From: Rotaria socialis | Taxonomy: Eukaryota; Rotifera; Eurotatoria; Philodinida; Philodinidae | NCBI GenBank assembly: GCA_905331475.1 | Contig: CAJNYU010003737.1 | Coordinates: forward strand, 1-64,000 | Length of the DNA stretch: 64,000 bases | Direction: 5' to 3' | Shown here: positions 1-10,074 of the stretch, in pieces | Position numbering within the stretch: the stretch's first letter is position 1 | Layout: each line of letters opens with the position of its first letter | Program-made: the position numbers and the translations under genes | The notes under the pieces: generated by a model | Databases searched by the model: none | What the model was told of the DNA's origin: nothing | What the model saw: only the letters and a program-made list of their open reading frames with translations

Positions 1-223
1 GTTGAGCAAAGTAAATCAAAATTTTTCTTCCACTCTTCATAGCAGATGGGTATCAATTCTGAAGCAACTTTTAGTAACAAGTTTCATAGTTGCTTGAAAA
101 CAAGACTATTTTTCGGACTTGAATGGCGTGATAAATTTGCTATGATATGTCTGAGGCTCCTAAAGCATCAGAAAGAAGAAAATACCTTGAAATTTATTTC
201 TCCAGTCTTCTTTTCCGGAAGCT
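1..223. repeat. Second copy of the sequence upstream of the GPCR gene
   Basis: The first about 222 bases match 13609-13830 in direct orientation with only scattered differences. Similarity stops at AAGCT, exactly where the ACCCAAGTAAGC terminus begins at 224, so this copy was interrupted by that element. The minus-strand reading frame that is open at 13461-13688 lies partly in this repeat. The material left of the window may therefore hold a relative of the GPCR at 11.8-13.2 kb. Confidence 0.8.
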
Positions 224-850
224 ACCCAAGTAAGCAAAAAATGAAGGAAGGCTGCTGACATGACTAGTCGAAAATGTCCGCAGCTTCTGTCAAGTGTAAT
301 CTGAAACGTCTTCCATACCCGTCTTGTCTAGTCAACTTAATGGAGAGTGTCTTACAAACACGCCTGTACTAGTCTGGAATGTCATTGAGCCAGTCACGTC
401 TTGTCCGTGTTGTTTGTTGACCCAGCCCAGGCTAGTAAGAATATTAAAAAAAGAGGTTTCACGGTGGATTTGAACATCCAATCCGACAGTGTTAAAAATA
501 TGACGGACATCGTGACGGCACACTAGGACACTGAGATAGATTGCCGTAAGTATATATAGTCTAAACTTATACATTGACTCCCATCCATGGAAAGAAAATC
601 AGAAATAAGTCGACTCAAACGGTATTGCTTAGTATGAAATTTTTGCAACAGTTGTTAGGACTAGTTTAAAGCATCGGCTGGGCACCTCATGGCTAGTCTT
701 TTTTAAGAAGTGTTTATTTCACTCAATGCTTGTCGAAGTTTTCCTAAGTAGAGGGATCAGCAAAAAGTCTGATGTAATCAATAGTGCGGTCAAAAATATG
801 CAAGTTATTCCGGATATCCCTATCGTGATATATTTTATTTTATTTTGTAT
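224..850. mobile_element. CTAGTC-rich element, copy A (left end)
   Basis: It starts with ACCCAAGTAAGCAAAAAA, the terminus also found at 4624 and, inverted, at 7862. The next 500 bases carry repeated CTAGTC/GACTAGTC words and a block near 470-540 (reverse-oriented B-box-like GGATTTGAACATCC, then CGTGACGGCA) that is matched at about 4905-4985 in copy B. No right terminus is visible, so the right boundary is a guess. It holds no credible coding sequence. Confidence 0.6.
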
Positions 851-1520
851 AAGCATATGTTAAACATTTAAGAGTGTTGTATCGAAACATAAAATAGAAG
901 GAGTTATTAATGAGAAAAATATTTATCTCACATCAAGGAGTGGTAAGTTATATTTTTTTTAAATATGAGATGTACGAAATTTAAAAGAATTGAGAAGCAT
1001 CTAAATCTTTTCATATAATAATATTATGTTACTTTATTTTAAATATCAATTCGAATAGTTTAAAATAAAGCAAAGATAATTTAATTCTTAGACGAATATA
1101 CAGTGATTTAAATTTAAAACTAAATTAAAAACTAATATGAAAAAAATTAGTTTCTATTCCATTTAAATATTTTTTAAATTTTATACTCAAATCAATGTTT
1201 TCAAAACCGAACTAGTTAATCGCGCTTGCTTATAGATCAAAATATATTTGTCGAAAAAACTATAAAATCTTCTTAATTTATTTTTATTTAATGCTATGTA
1301 AAGTAATCGCGTCTAGGTAAAAGATAACTTTTATTGATACATAAAATCAAAAACATTTCGAGTAAAAATTGTATTAAATAGGATCTTAGAATGATCATGA
1401 GTGTATAGAATATGGCATCTCAGTCGTATGGCTCAATGGTTCTGGGGCTCATTCTCAAAAGAGATACTTTTTTTAATATAGTCTGTTGCATTTTCTTAAG
1501 CATAACTATGCTTAGTACAT
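851..1520. other. AT-rich spacer without a gene
   Basis: Plain AT-rich sequence. Near 1425-1455 the string TATGGCTCAATGGTTCTGG resembles a tRNA A box, similar to the one at 5459, so a tRNA-derived remnant may be present. No supported open frame or splice structure was seen. Confidence 0.4.
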
Positions 1521-1620
1521 TCGTATAGCTACTCAATGAATATCATAGCTACTTAATGAATCGTATGGCTACTGAATGAATATCCCAGCTACTTAATGAA
1601 TTCTATAGCTACCCAGGACG
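1521..1620. repeat. 20-bp tandem repeat, five units
   Basis: Five consecutive 20-base units share the core AGCTAC(T)NAATGAA: 1521, 1541, 1561, 1581 and a degraded fifth at 1601. Units 1 and 3 begin TCGTAT while units 2 and 4 begin TATC, which gives a 40-base higher-order period. Confidence 0.9.
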
Positions 1621-1815
1621 AGCATTACGGTCATCGTAAACTATCGTATACGGCGGTGTAAACGACCGTTTATGATCGCATACGGTGAAGCGTACGATCG
1701 TATCCGATCGTGTTTCGTCGTATTACTTGCCGTCAGAATTACGACTGTGTCATCGTGTCGTATACGATGAATTATGACGACGTACGGTTGTAGTATACTA
1801 TCGCATGTTTGGATG
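1615..1815. repeat. CG-rich block of degenerate CGTATACG palindromes
   Basis: About 190 bases are built almost wholly from permutations of CGTA, TCGTATACG, CGATCGTA and CGTACG, with many short self-complementary words and far more CpG than the surroundings. No reading frame is supported. It directly follows the 20-bp tandem repeat. Confidence 0.75.
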
Positions 1816-2047
1816 GACAATGTTCTAAATCACCATATTGGTGTTTCTTTACGATCATACAGCTGATCGTCTATTTATTTTACTCTATTATCAGCACCTT
1901 CTTTAATAAAACATATCATACTATGTGTTTCACATGATTGTACCAATTCTCATATTTATTTTTCAACTATAATATCATATATACAAAAATGAAATTTTTC
2001 ATGACAATCCAAAACAAAAATAGAAAAAAGTCCAGTCGAGTAATTCG

Positions 2048-4610
2048 TCAAAAGTCTGCTTGACTTCTTTGCTGTGTATCATTTCGTTGTATTGATTGTC
2101 GAGCTTCTTTAGTTGATTCACGTCGACGTTCTTCGATTAAGAAATCGGTTAATTTTCTTCTTAAAAGTGCTGGATAAAATAAACCAAAATTTACTACATC
2201 CAGTTTAAATTTATACGGAATTGCATCTATTAAAGAACGAAAACTTCAAGTCCGAAAAAACTTGAAAAAAATTTACATACTCATACAAATTTTGAAGCGA
2301 TCTTGATCAAGTGGCTGACGTCTAAAATGAGGTTTACCAGGTGGCAGTATCGAACTCTTGAGTTCATCTCGAGAAAAAACTATTCGCAAAATTTTACGGG
2401 CATAATTTCCGTAATCGGTAACCATCAAATCAAGTAAATTGTAATTGTTGAACATCTCAATAGAAAGAAGAGAAAGAAAGAAGAAAGAAAGAAAGAAAAC
2501 CCTTGCCTTGCGGCTACCTTTCAGTATAGGGTGTTGTCCGGAGACAATTTCAAGAGCCCGATATTTTTCCTACAACTATTACTAGCTGCAGCTCTGGACA
2601 GAAGGCCGGCCTGACTCAGAGTTCCTTCCGCTTAATTACTTAAGCTTCCCATGCATACTGAATAACCACATACTATCCATGAGGATATTTTTATGTATGT
2701 CACATGTAATCAGCGTGCTATCGGATGGGTGATCCGAGACAAAGCAGCCGTTAGTAACTTGTCCAAGGTTATTCTATGGATGATGGCGCCGAGGTTTGAA
2801 CACACTATCTTGTGGATATGTGCCGAACATCTTAACCATTCAGCCATAGCGGCTTGAAAGAAGAGAATGTAGCATACACACTGTAACGAATGAAAAATGT
2901 ATGATTCCATTAGATATGATTCTATTCGCTCACACTTGAAACCCCTTATTCTATTTCAATCAATCTGGTTGCTAAAAAATCTTCATCAAACTTCATTCAA
3001 AGCAATTTCCAACAAACTTTTATTCTATTCAATTCAATTTCCTTCTAAAAAATTCATTCCATGCGATTTCGATCTAGTATATAATAACTTTTGTTCGGTT
3101 TGTCTCCAACAAATTGTTAAATATTTTTATGCGATTGGATTCGATCTACTTTTCCAAAACAATTTCATTCAATTTGATTCAATAAAATCATTAACTAGTC
3201 TTTATTCGACTTCATTCTATATATTCTTAGAAAATCCGAATTCGACTAACTCTAAAAATATTCCCATTGCATTTTATGTTATAAACTTATCAAAAGTTTA
3301 TATCGACTTCAATGAACTGTTCAAAAGGAATCTCACTTCATTCGATTCCAATTTACTATGTAAATATTTTCACTTGATTTTTTCGGACAGACTCTTTGAA
3401 AAGTTTGTGCTATTCGCTTCGATTATTCTTAGAAAATATTTAATTAATTTCTTTGCGAATAAATGATTTAAAATCTTAGTTCTCTCTGATTGCAGCGCTT
3501 CCCAAAAAGAAAATTTTGATTGTATTTTATTACGATCAAATGTCTAAAAATTTCTATTTGATTCATTTCAAACAAATTCTAAAAATCTCTATTTAATTTG
3601 ATTTGATCTACTCTTCAAAAGCTATACCATGCAATTTGATTTGATAAAATCATCGACTAATCTTAATTCGACTTCATTTTATCTACTCTACTCTTGAAAA
3701 ATCATAATTCGGTTGCTTGGAAAAAAAACATCATTGAATTTGATGTGAGAAAATTATCAAAAGGATATTATCGAATTCGATTCGATGAACTTTTCAAAAG
3801 GAATCTCATTTCATTCTATTTAAATCTACTATGTAAATGTTTTCGTTTGGGTTTTCTTCAAAAAATTCTTAAAAATCTGTATTTCATTCGATTTCGATCT
3901 ATTTTGAAAAATAATTGCATTCTATTTCATCCGATGGAACCGTCGAATAATCTTCAGTCGATTTCATTCTACCGATTATCAAAAGATGTTAAATATTGTT
4001 TTTTTAAATTCATAAAAGTTTCTATCTAGATTGATTGGATCAATTTGATCTGACTGAGCCGAACAAATTTAATAATTTATTATGTTAGTCAGTCTCGGTC
4101 TATGCAATGTAGTAGCGAAATCTCTTGATTTATAAGTATAGGAAAATTTACCAGTACATCTGGAAACATTTCACCAGTTTTATCTGCATATGGTTCAAGA
4201 GCATGTTTATGCTAAAACAAAAAAAAGTGACTTTGAAGACAAATGGAAACAGATAACATATCGAAAAGCTGTGCTAATACGGTTTTGAATATTTAAGTCT
4301 AAAGTCGTTCAAATCTAAATTTGTTCTTACTCATTTAAACACCTTAATTTTTTACTGGCATTCTTTTTCTTATTTCAAAGGTATTAAATAGTTAAAATAC
4401 GATTAACATCTCGTAAATTATTTTCAATTCAACGAAATAATAGCAAAAATGCGTTTTATTTTAAATGACTTACGATATTGATATTGGAAGTAAGACGATC
4501 TATTTTCACGTATGAATTTTGCATTAGTTGATCGAGTTTAGATGAATTCGAGATTAATTTTTCATTTAATTGGTTTACTCGATTATCGATATCTTGAAGA
4601 ACATTTGATT
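2048..4610 (-). CDS. BEN-domain-like protein, 3' exons (5' end not found)
   Basis: Four minus-strand exons join in one frame: 4474-4610, 4152-4211, 2287-2455 and 2048-2226 (stop at 2048-2050). The first encodes a coiled-coil-like segment rich in Asn, Leu and Lys (NVLQDIDNRVNQLNEKL). The last two read YARKILRIVFSRDEL, then QPLDQDRFK, a hydrophobic stretch and LRRKLTDFLIEERRR, which resembles a BEN domain, a DNA- and protein-binding fold of chromatin regulators. Family assignment is by eye. The 2287 donor was chosen because it keeps frame. Intron 4212-4473 is ordinary, the 2456-4151 intron is swollen by a SINE and satellite, and a 3.2 kb element ends 13 bases from the acceptor of exon 4474-4610. 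Exons further 5' were not recognised, so the gene may be broken by the insertion or continue beyond it. Confidence 0.6.
2461..2500. repeat. AAAG/GAAA microsatellite
   Basis: A run of imperfect GAAA units lies immediately 5' of the acceptor of the 2287-2455 exon. On the minus strand it supplies the pyrimidine tract of that intron. Confidence 0.8.
2710..2875 (-). mobile_element. tRNA-derived SINE
   Basis: On the minus strand the segment begins GCCGCTATGGCTGAATGGTT, which contains an A-box-like TGGCTGAATGGTT, followed about 40 bases later by a B-box-like GTGTTCAAACC. A non-tRNA tail runs to about 2710. The apparent peptide MAEWLR in this frame is a well-known by-product of tRNA-like sequence and not a gene. 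It sits in the long intron of the BEN-like gene. A decayed tRNA pseudogene is the alternative, but the tail favours a SINE. Confidence 0.65.
2897..4080. repeat. Degenerate satellite-like repeat in the intron of the BEN-like gene
   Basis: Long AT-rich stretch made of drifting copies of a few phrases. One phrase (GATAAAATCAT..ACTA.TCTT..TTCGACTTCATT) recurs near 3180, 3640 and 3930. Another (GAACT.TTCAAAAGGAATCTCA) recurs near 3315 and 3788, followed by a shared CTATGTAAAT, about 470 bases apart. The 189- and 111-codon open frames here follow the repeat words (I, F, N, S, K dominate) and are not convincing proteins. Confidence 0.65.
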
Positions 4611-4623
4611 CTAAAACAAAATT

Positions 4624-7600
4624 ACCCAAGTAAGCGAAAAAAATAGAGAGGACGGACGACATAACTAGTCCAAAAAGTCTGCAATACCCATCAAGTCTAG
4701 TCTAATACGTCTTCCATATCTATTGCGACTAACCCATGTGTTTTTTTACCCATCTGGACTGGTCCAAGTTATTCCAGAGCGTCGTTGTGACTAGCCCGTA
4801 TGTCATTTTACCAGTCTAGACTGGTCTGTTTATTCATTTACCCCCACCTGGACTAGTCCATAGCAGGGGAAAATATTCTAAGACACAGAGAAGAAAGTTG
4901 GATTCGAACATTAGAGACACAATTAATACTATTAAAAAAGCAGACGGGTGTCGTGACGGCAGTTCATAGTATAGAAAGACTTATGTCTATATATATATAT
5001 TCTAAAATGCAAATGGGTGTCTTCCATATACCATGCATGCAGAAATCACTTGATGGAAACTGATTCTCACTATCCGAAAATGTCTGTAATGGTAGTTATA
5101 AGGACTGTCATAGACTAGCCTAAACTGTTGTATGTTCGTAATGATTAATCCATTTTTTAAGTACACCGTCAGTCCTAATTCTGAATTCTGAATTATCTAA
5201 ATATTAGAAGAAAGAAAATTTCTTGAATAAAATGCCCTGCTGAATTGCTAAATTAATTACTAAAACAAGACAAAAACATAAGATAAAATACCCGGAGTTT
5301 TCAATTAATTTTATTCAATGTCGTCTGAATAATTTTTGAATCTATAAAAAAAATATTTTTTATTCATATGAAAAATTGAATAAAACCTAAGAAAAAATTC
5401 GTATTTTAAAGCATCTTAGAATGACTAGAAATACTGATAAATTGATCTCTCGACCAAATGGCTCAATGGTCTGAACGATGGGTAAATAATAATTGGTATG
5501 TGTGTTCGAATCTAGTTGTAGTCATAAAATATTTCAATTTAAACTAGTCAGAATGTCGTCATTATATAAGACCACAACTCGTCATGTAAAGCGTCATGGA
5601 CGCTCTTACTTTTATTTGAAATCATATTTTTGACGGACGGCAGGATGGTACAGCATGTCTAGACTCTTTTTCGAAAAAGACTACGCATGACAAATAGAAT
5701 GACTCCAGTCACTTTCATAGTTCGTACGGGCACTATGGGCTATACGGAATTTCAGACTAACCATGTACTAGGACTCTTTGAGAAAGATACTTGACTGGAC
5801 GTGCCAACTTGCCTAGAAAAAAGACTAGTCGTATATTTACTCATGACGAAGCGTCCAGTCTAGTCTTTTTTTCAAAAAGTCCCAGTACATGACTAGTCGG
5901 AAATTCTGAAACGTCCATAGAACCCGTTGGGACCGTACAGTGGATGGATGTCATAATAGTCAACAGGTCTAGTCTTTTTCTCAATAAAGACGCATCTTAG
6001 AGTAATGAAAAGTCCAGAATAGATTGACTAGTCCTGTAGTAGAACTTTTTGGAAAGAAGACTAGTCATGAAAAATAGTTCTGGCGATCGTCCGAATTCTC
6101 CAAAAATTCGATATTGGAATCATGTTCACAGTCAGTATATCTCACACTAGTCATCCATACCGTCTTAAATCCATCTTCTTGAAACAAGCTGTTGACATCC
6201 AGACTAGTCTAAATGATAGAAATGTATAGATGAAGGTTAGGCTCGAATGTACATACTTTGTGTTACATACCTATTGCGCCAACCAGTTAAGTCAGATTAT
6301 GTGGAAGCTAATGGTTAAGTGGTCTAGGCGTTTTTAACGCTGCTTTTAATCTCTGGTAATTAGAGATAATTCAATATTTTTCGTGAGTTGGTATAAAAAT
6401 TTGTATACAAATAGACTGTAATAAGAAATATTTACCAATATCAAAAGATTTAATTTTTCAACTGAATTGAGCTAGTCATGCACAAGAGTAGATTAAGAAA
6501 ATTACTTTTAAGAATTAGATACTATTTAAATTACAAAACGAATTGTTTATTTAGCTACCGTCTTTCAAGTTAGGATATTCTAAAACAATGATCTGATTAC
6601 TAGGTTAACATATAACAGCATTTTTTGTTAAAATCCATTTCGGATGTTTCAATTGAAAAATGTTGGAACGTCGTAGTCGATGTATATTTGGCACATGATA
6701 CTGTACATCGTTTATTATTTTATAATTGAATTTTGATTCTTCTGCTTTTTGTTTTACGAGTTCTTCGATGAGCAAACAAACAACGCTCTTTATCGACTTA
6801 ATGATAGCTCTAATAAGTCCATAAAGTATTTGATTGTCAGCAAATTGAAACGTAATACAACTATCGCTGACTAATTTTCCCAGAGCCATGGCAGTAGTTT
6901 TCAGTAAGACATTTGATATGGTTATAGAATGATAAAAAGTTATGTCTTCTTTAAAAAACGATCGAACATTGGTTGCGATACCGTTCGGACTGGCATCACA
7001 TAATGTTTCGGATACAGGATAAGGTAAATAACATGAATCAGCAAAAAACGTCTTCTCAACGCTATGATACTATCATTTATAGTTATTAAACTCTGATTAT
7101 ACTGCTTGAGTTGTGCACTAATATAGAAAATAATTATTTGCATATTTTTTTCGTCAGTGAAAGTTACATTATCAATTTAGATTCGTTGTGAATTTTAAAA
7201 TTCAAGCATATTAGTAGTATTGTAAATTATTATTAGTTAGATCATCTTTTTTATTCTATATATTATTAAATTCATAATATTACTATAAATGACAAATAGT
7301 ATACCTTGACATTTCGTTTCACTTCAACACATCTGCTTGTTTTCTTATAAGCAATGAATCTATTTTCTCCATAAAATGGACCAGATATGATAGTAGTTAT
7401 TTCAGATTTCATAAATTAGTTCAGACGTGAACAAACCAGCAGTGGCCGAATTCTCACCTAACAGAATTCAAGAACTATGCTGTTCAATACAAGCAAAGTT
7501 CTAGTAAAATTTTGCTGTAAATACAGAATTCTTACATTTTGTTTGTGAGAATTCTGCTACTCCTCCTCCTTAGACTAGCCCTGACAGAATTCTCTGAAAT

Positions 7601-7862
7601 GGCTGACTAGTCCAAATTTATTGGAAGGACGATGTCTTAGAGGTGGACTAGTCCTAACAGACATTTCTGAAATGAATTGGCTGACTAGTCCAAGTTTTTT
7701 GGAAGGACGTTGTCTTATAGGCGGACTATACAAGACTAATGTACTGACATACCAGACAGTCCTAACTTTCACATCAAATTTTATGGACTAGACAAGACAA
7801 ATATACTGACGTTTTAGGCTAGACAGGTCACCCGTCATACCCTCTTTTTTGCTCACTTGGGT
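4624..7862. mobile_element. CTAGTC-rich element with ACCCAAGTRAGC termini, copy B
   Basis: The left end reads ACCCAAGTAAGCGAAAAAA and the right end, inverted, reads ACCCAAGTGAGCAAAAAA, giving a terminal inverted repeat of about 18 bases. Both ends are loaded with CTAGTC, GACTAGTC and GGACTAGTCC words, as expected for subterminal binding-site clusters. A tRNA-like stretch (A box near 5459, GTGTTCGAATC near 5500) lies inside. Minus-strand open frames at 6605-6889 and 6940-7143 are somewhat protein-like but match nothing I recognise. They could be cargo or leftover host sequence if this is two nested insertions. No transposase or clear target-site duplication was seen. Confidence 0.6.
7570..7740. 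repeat. Duplicated unit of about 75 bp with GACTAGTCC boxes
   Basis: Two head-to-tail units share TCTGAAATG, GGCTGACTAGTCCAA, TTGGAAGGACG and TGTCTTA followed by a GGACTA word. They lie at the right end of the CTAGTC element. Probable amplified subterminal motif. Confidence 0.75.
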
Positions 7863-8171
7863 GGTCGATGATTATGCAAATGTTAATCTTGGTGAGTATT
7901 TGAAAGGACTAGCTGTAAATATGTCATTGTAAATATTTTTGTATTTGTTGTCTTGTAATTGTGCATTTTTTTTGTGTCAAATTTGTTTTTTTTCAATAAA
8001 ATGTTTCCCTTAATAAAATTTCTCCCCCAATTAAATGACTCCGTTTTATGTTGCAATTTAAATTGCTATATTGTATCAATTGTCCTACATTCTAATTAGT
8101 CTCTCTTAATTACATTAGAATAAGCATCTGTGCGACAAATTGGCCATGCGACATATTTTTCTTGTGACGAA
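7863..8171. other. AT-rich spacer
   Basis: Between the transposon end and the left inverted arm. No splice-flanked coding segment that would extend the BEN-like gene was found on the minus strand. Confidence 0.4.
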
Positions 8172-10070
8172 CTGTGCAGCCACCAGTATTTGTGACTTAA
8201 CTATGTAATTTTTAAATCTTGAATATTCTCTTATGTCATAAATAAGTTAAATTCAAAAACCAATTGCTTGTGAACATTGTTTGAATAATAACATCAAGAA
8301 ATACATTCAATATCTATTTCCACATTTTTTTTCTTCCCTTGTGAATTTATCCTTAAAAGGAGTATGAAAAATATAGCAGAATTTGATTTAAAATATATGA
8401 TAGAGAAAACTATGCCACTCTTTTGTGAGAAGTTATCATAAAACCATAGAAAACGATGAACTTCCAACATGAAAGACAAGAATATAGATAATTCTTTTGA
8501 TCGGTCATGTTCTATTATATAAAGGATACAATATTTTAACTCGTCTATACGACTCAACATCAGATACATTTAAGATGATAATTCATTTATAGAAAATATG
8601 TCCTATTTACAGTGAATAATTCTTTTTTATATCTAAATCTAAATCAGATACACGAATATATGTTAGACAGAATCCAGGTTGAAAGGCAAATATATTTCTT
8701 TTACTTGATATGTTTATACATTTAAAAAAACGACTGCTTTGCTAGAACGCAAAAGTTGATTCGTTTGTGTGTATGTGTTATTTTAGAGTAGGCTTCACAT
8801 CTCATTAACAATATTCGCTACACCTTATATATATTTGGTTAATATTCAGAGAAGGAGACAAAGCTGCATTATTTTTTGCTTTTATCATGACTGTAGCGAT
8901 TCGACTGTGACGAATTTCAATTATTTTGTCGACGTATATAAATCATATGCAAACGATAATTATATTCAGAAAGTCACTATTTTTTTAAGATTTCCCGTTT
9001 TCAAATCATTCTCGATCAGCAATGACACTTTATCGTTCATTCAACCACGGTCCCGTAGCAATGCACTATAGCCATGCATATAATAAACCATTTCACGCAG
9101 AAATGGATGAGCCGTTTACAACTCCACGTATTGTCTTGTTCTTTTTAATTGCCTTTCTATTTTTTCTTTGTTTTTCTCTTTAAGCTTCATTTGGTACAGC
9201 TTACTCGGATGGTCCCTCTTATACCAAAATGAGAAAACCAAATCCACCGAATCATTTCGATATCGGAGGTGGAATTCTTAACTTTGGCAGAAATGTCGAT
9301 GGAAACATCGTGAGAATTGGACAATCAGCAACATCATATGTATATAATTTTGTTTAATTATTGATAGCATTGTTTATAGCTTTTTCTGCAATTTTTCATG
9401 TGATATGCATCCTATAAACGCATATCGACTAAAAGAGTGCTGCGTGACGGCTTACTAGTGTATGTAATATGATGATACTATTTCTTTAGTTGTATCTATT
9501 CATTCAATAGTCTACTAAAGTTTTATCATTATTTTTCTTTTTCTCACTTGTAAACCTTGTATTATGTTTTAATAAATAAAATGGAATCAATCGATGTATC
9601 ATTTACGCCACAAAAATGGTAGGAATAAATTGCATATAATAATAACTTTTTCAAAATTCGCAAATATAGAATAATTCGATTTTAAGTATGATATTACTTT
9701 TCCCCCGTAGTTATAAAAATCAGACTTGATGATTTGAACAAATTTTCTTTCATCAATATCTTAGTAAAGGCGTAAACAATGATTAGTAGTATGTATGTTG
9801 GTTGCTTTTCAAAAAGAGAACGGAATATATTTTTACTCTATGTTTGCATGCAACGTTTTGGTTGTTATAGAGTCGTTCGCGTACCCTGATCATGCTGTTA
9901 AACGAGTTTACCTTTATGTCAGTATTAATCGAACAGCGTGACGAAGAAAAATAGTCTTTTTTTCTCATCATGTCTATATTCATTGGAGTGTGAAGACCGC
10001 AACGTTTTATCAATGTGTCAATCATGTCATGAAAAAGATGTTTACACATTAGATAGATACTAATATTCAT
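8172..10070. repeat. Left arm of a 1.9 kb inverted repeat
   Basis: This arm is the reverse complement of about 20215-22106, near-identical over most of its length, with scattered substitutions and small indels. It contains the two-exon gene at 9022-9357. Homology fades outward at about 8172 (CCAGT..TGTGA.TTAACTATG shared) and stops inward at the TTAG that borders the piggyBac-like element at 10075. The arms are separated by about 10.1 kb of unrelated sequence. Confidence 0.85.
9022..9357 (+). CDS. Small two-exon gene of unknown function, left-arm copy
   Basis: Exons 9022-9127 and 9185-9357 join at a proline codon and encode about 92 residues. The first exon reads MTLYRSFNHGPVAMHYSHAY and on to DEPFTTP. 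The second runs from SFGTAYSDGPS through PNPPNHFDIGGGILNFGR to GQSATSYVYNFV. A 57-base GT..AG intron with a long pyrimidine tract separates them. The frame is also open upstream of the ATG back to a possible acceptor at about 8988, so a further 5' exon is possible. The same gene at the same length exists at 20921-21256. The family is not recognised. The Gly/Asn-rich C-terminal part could be extracellular, but no signal peptide is visible in this model. Confidence 0.5.
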
Positions 10071-10074
10071 TTAG

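Noticed and set aside
2710..2910. Minus-strand ORF beginning MESYIF and containing MAEWLR
   Set aside because: The frame is read from a tRNA-derived SINE; MAEWLR is a by-product of the A-box region.
2897..3466. 189-codon plus-strand ORF
   Set aside because: Composition and internal repetition follow the satellite words; no domain or splice support.
8294..8569. 91-codon minus-strand ORF in the left arm
   Set aside because: The right-arm counterpart is shifted in frame several times, so it is not a conserved protein.
9783..10070. 95-codon minus-strand ORF mirrored at 20296-20496
   Set aside because: Similarity is explained by the recent inverted duplication; the 5' part is frameshifted between arms.
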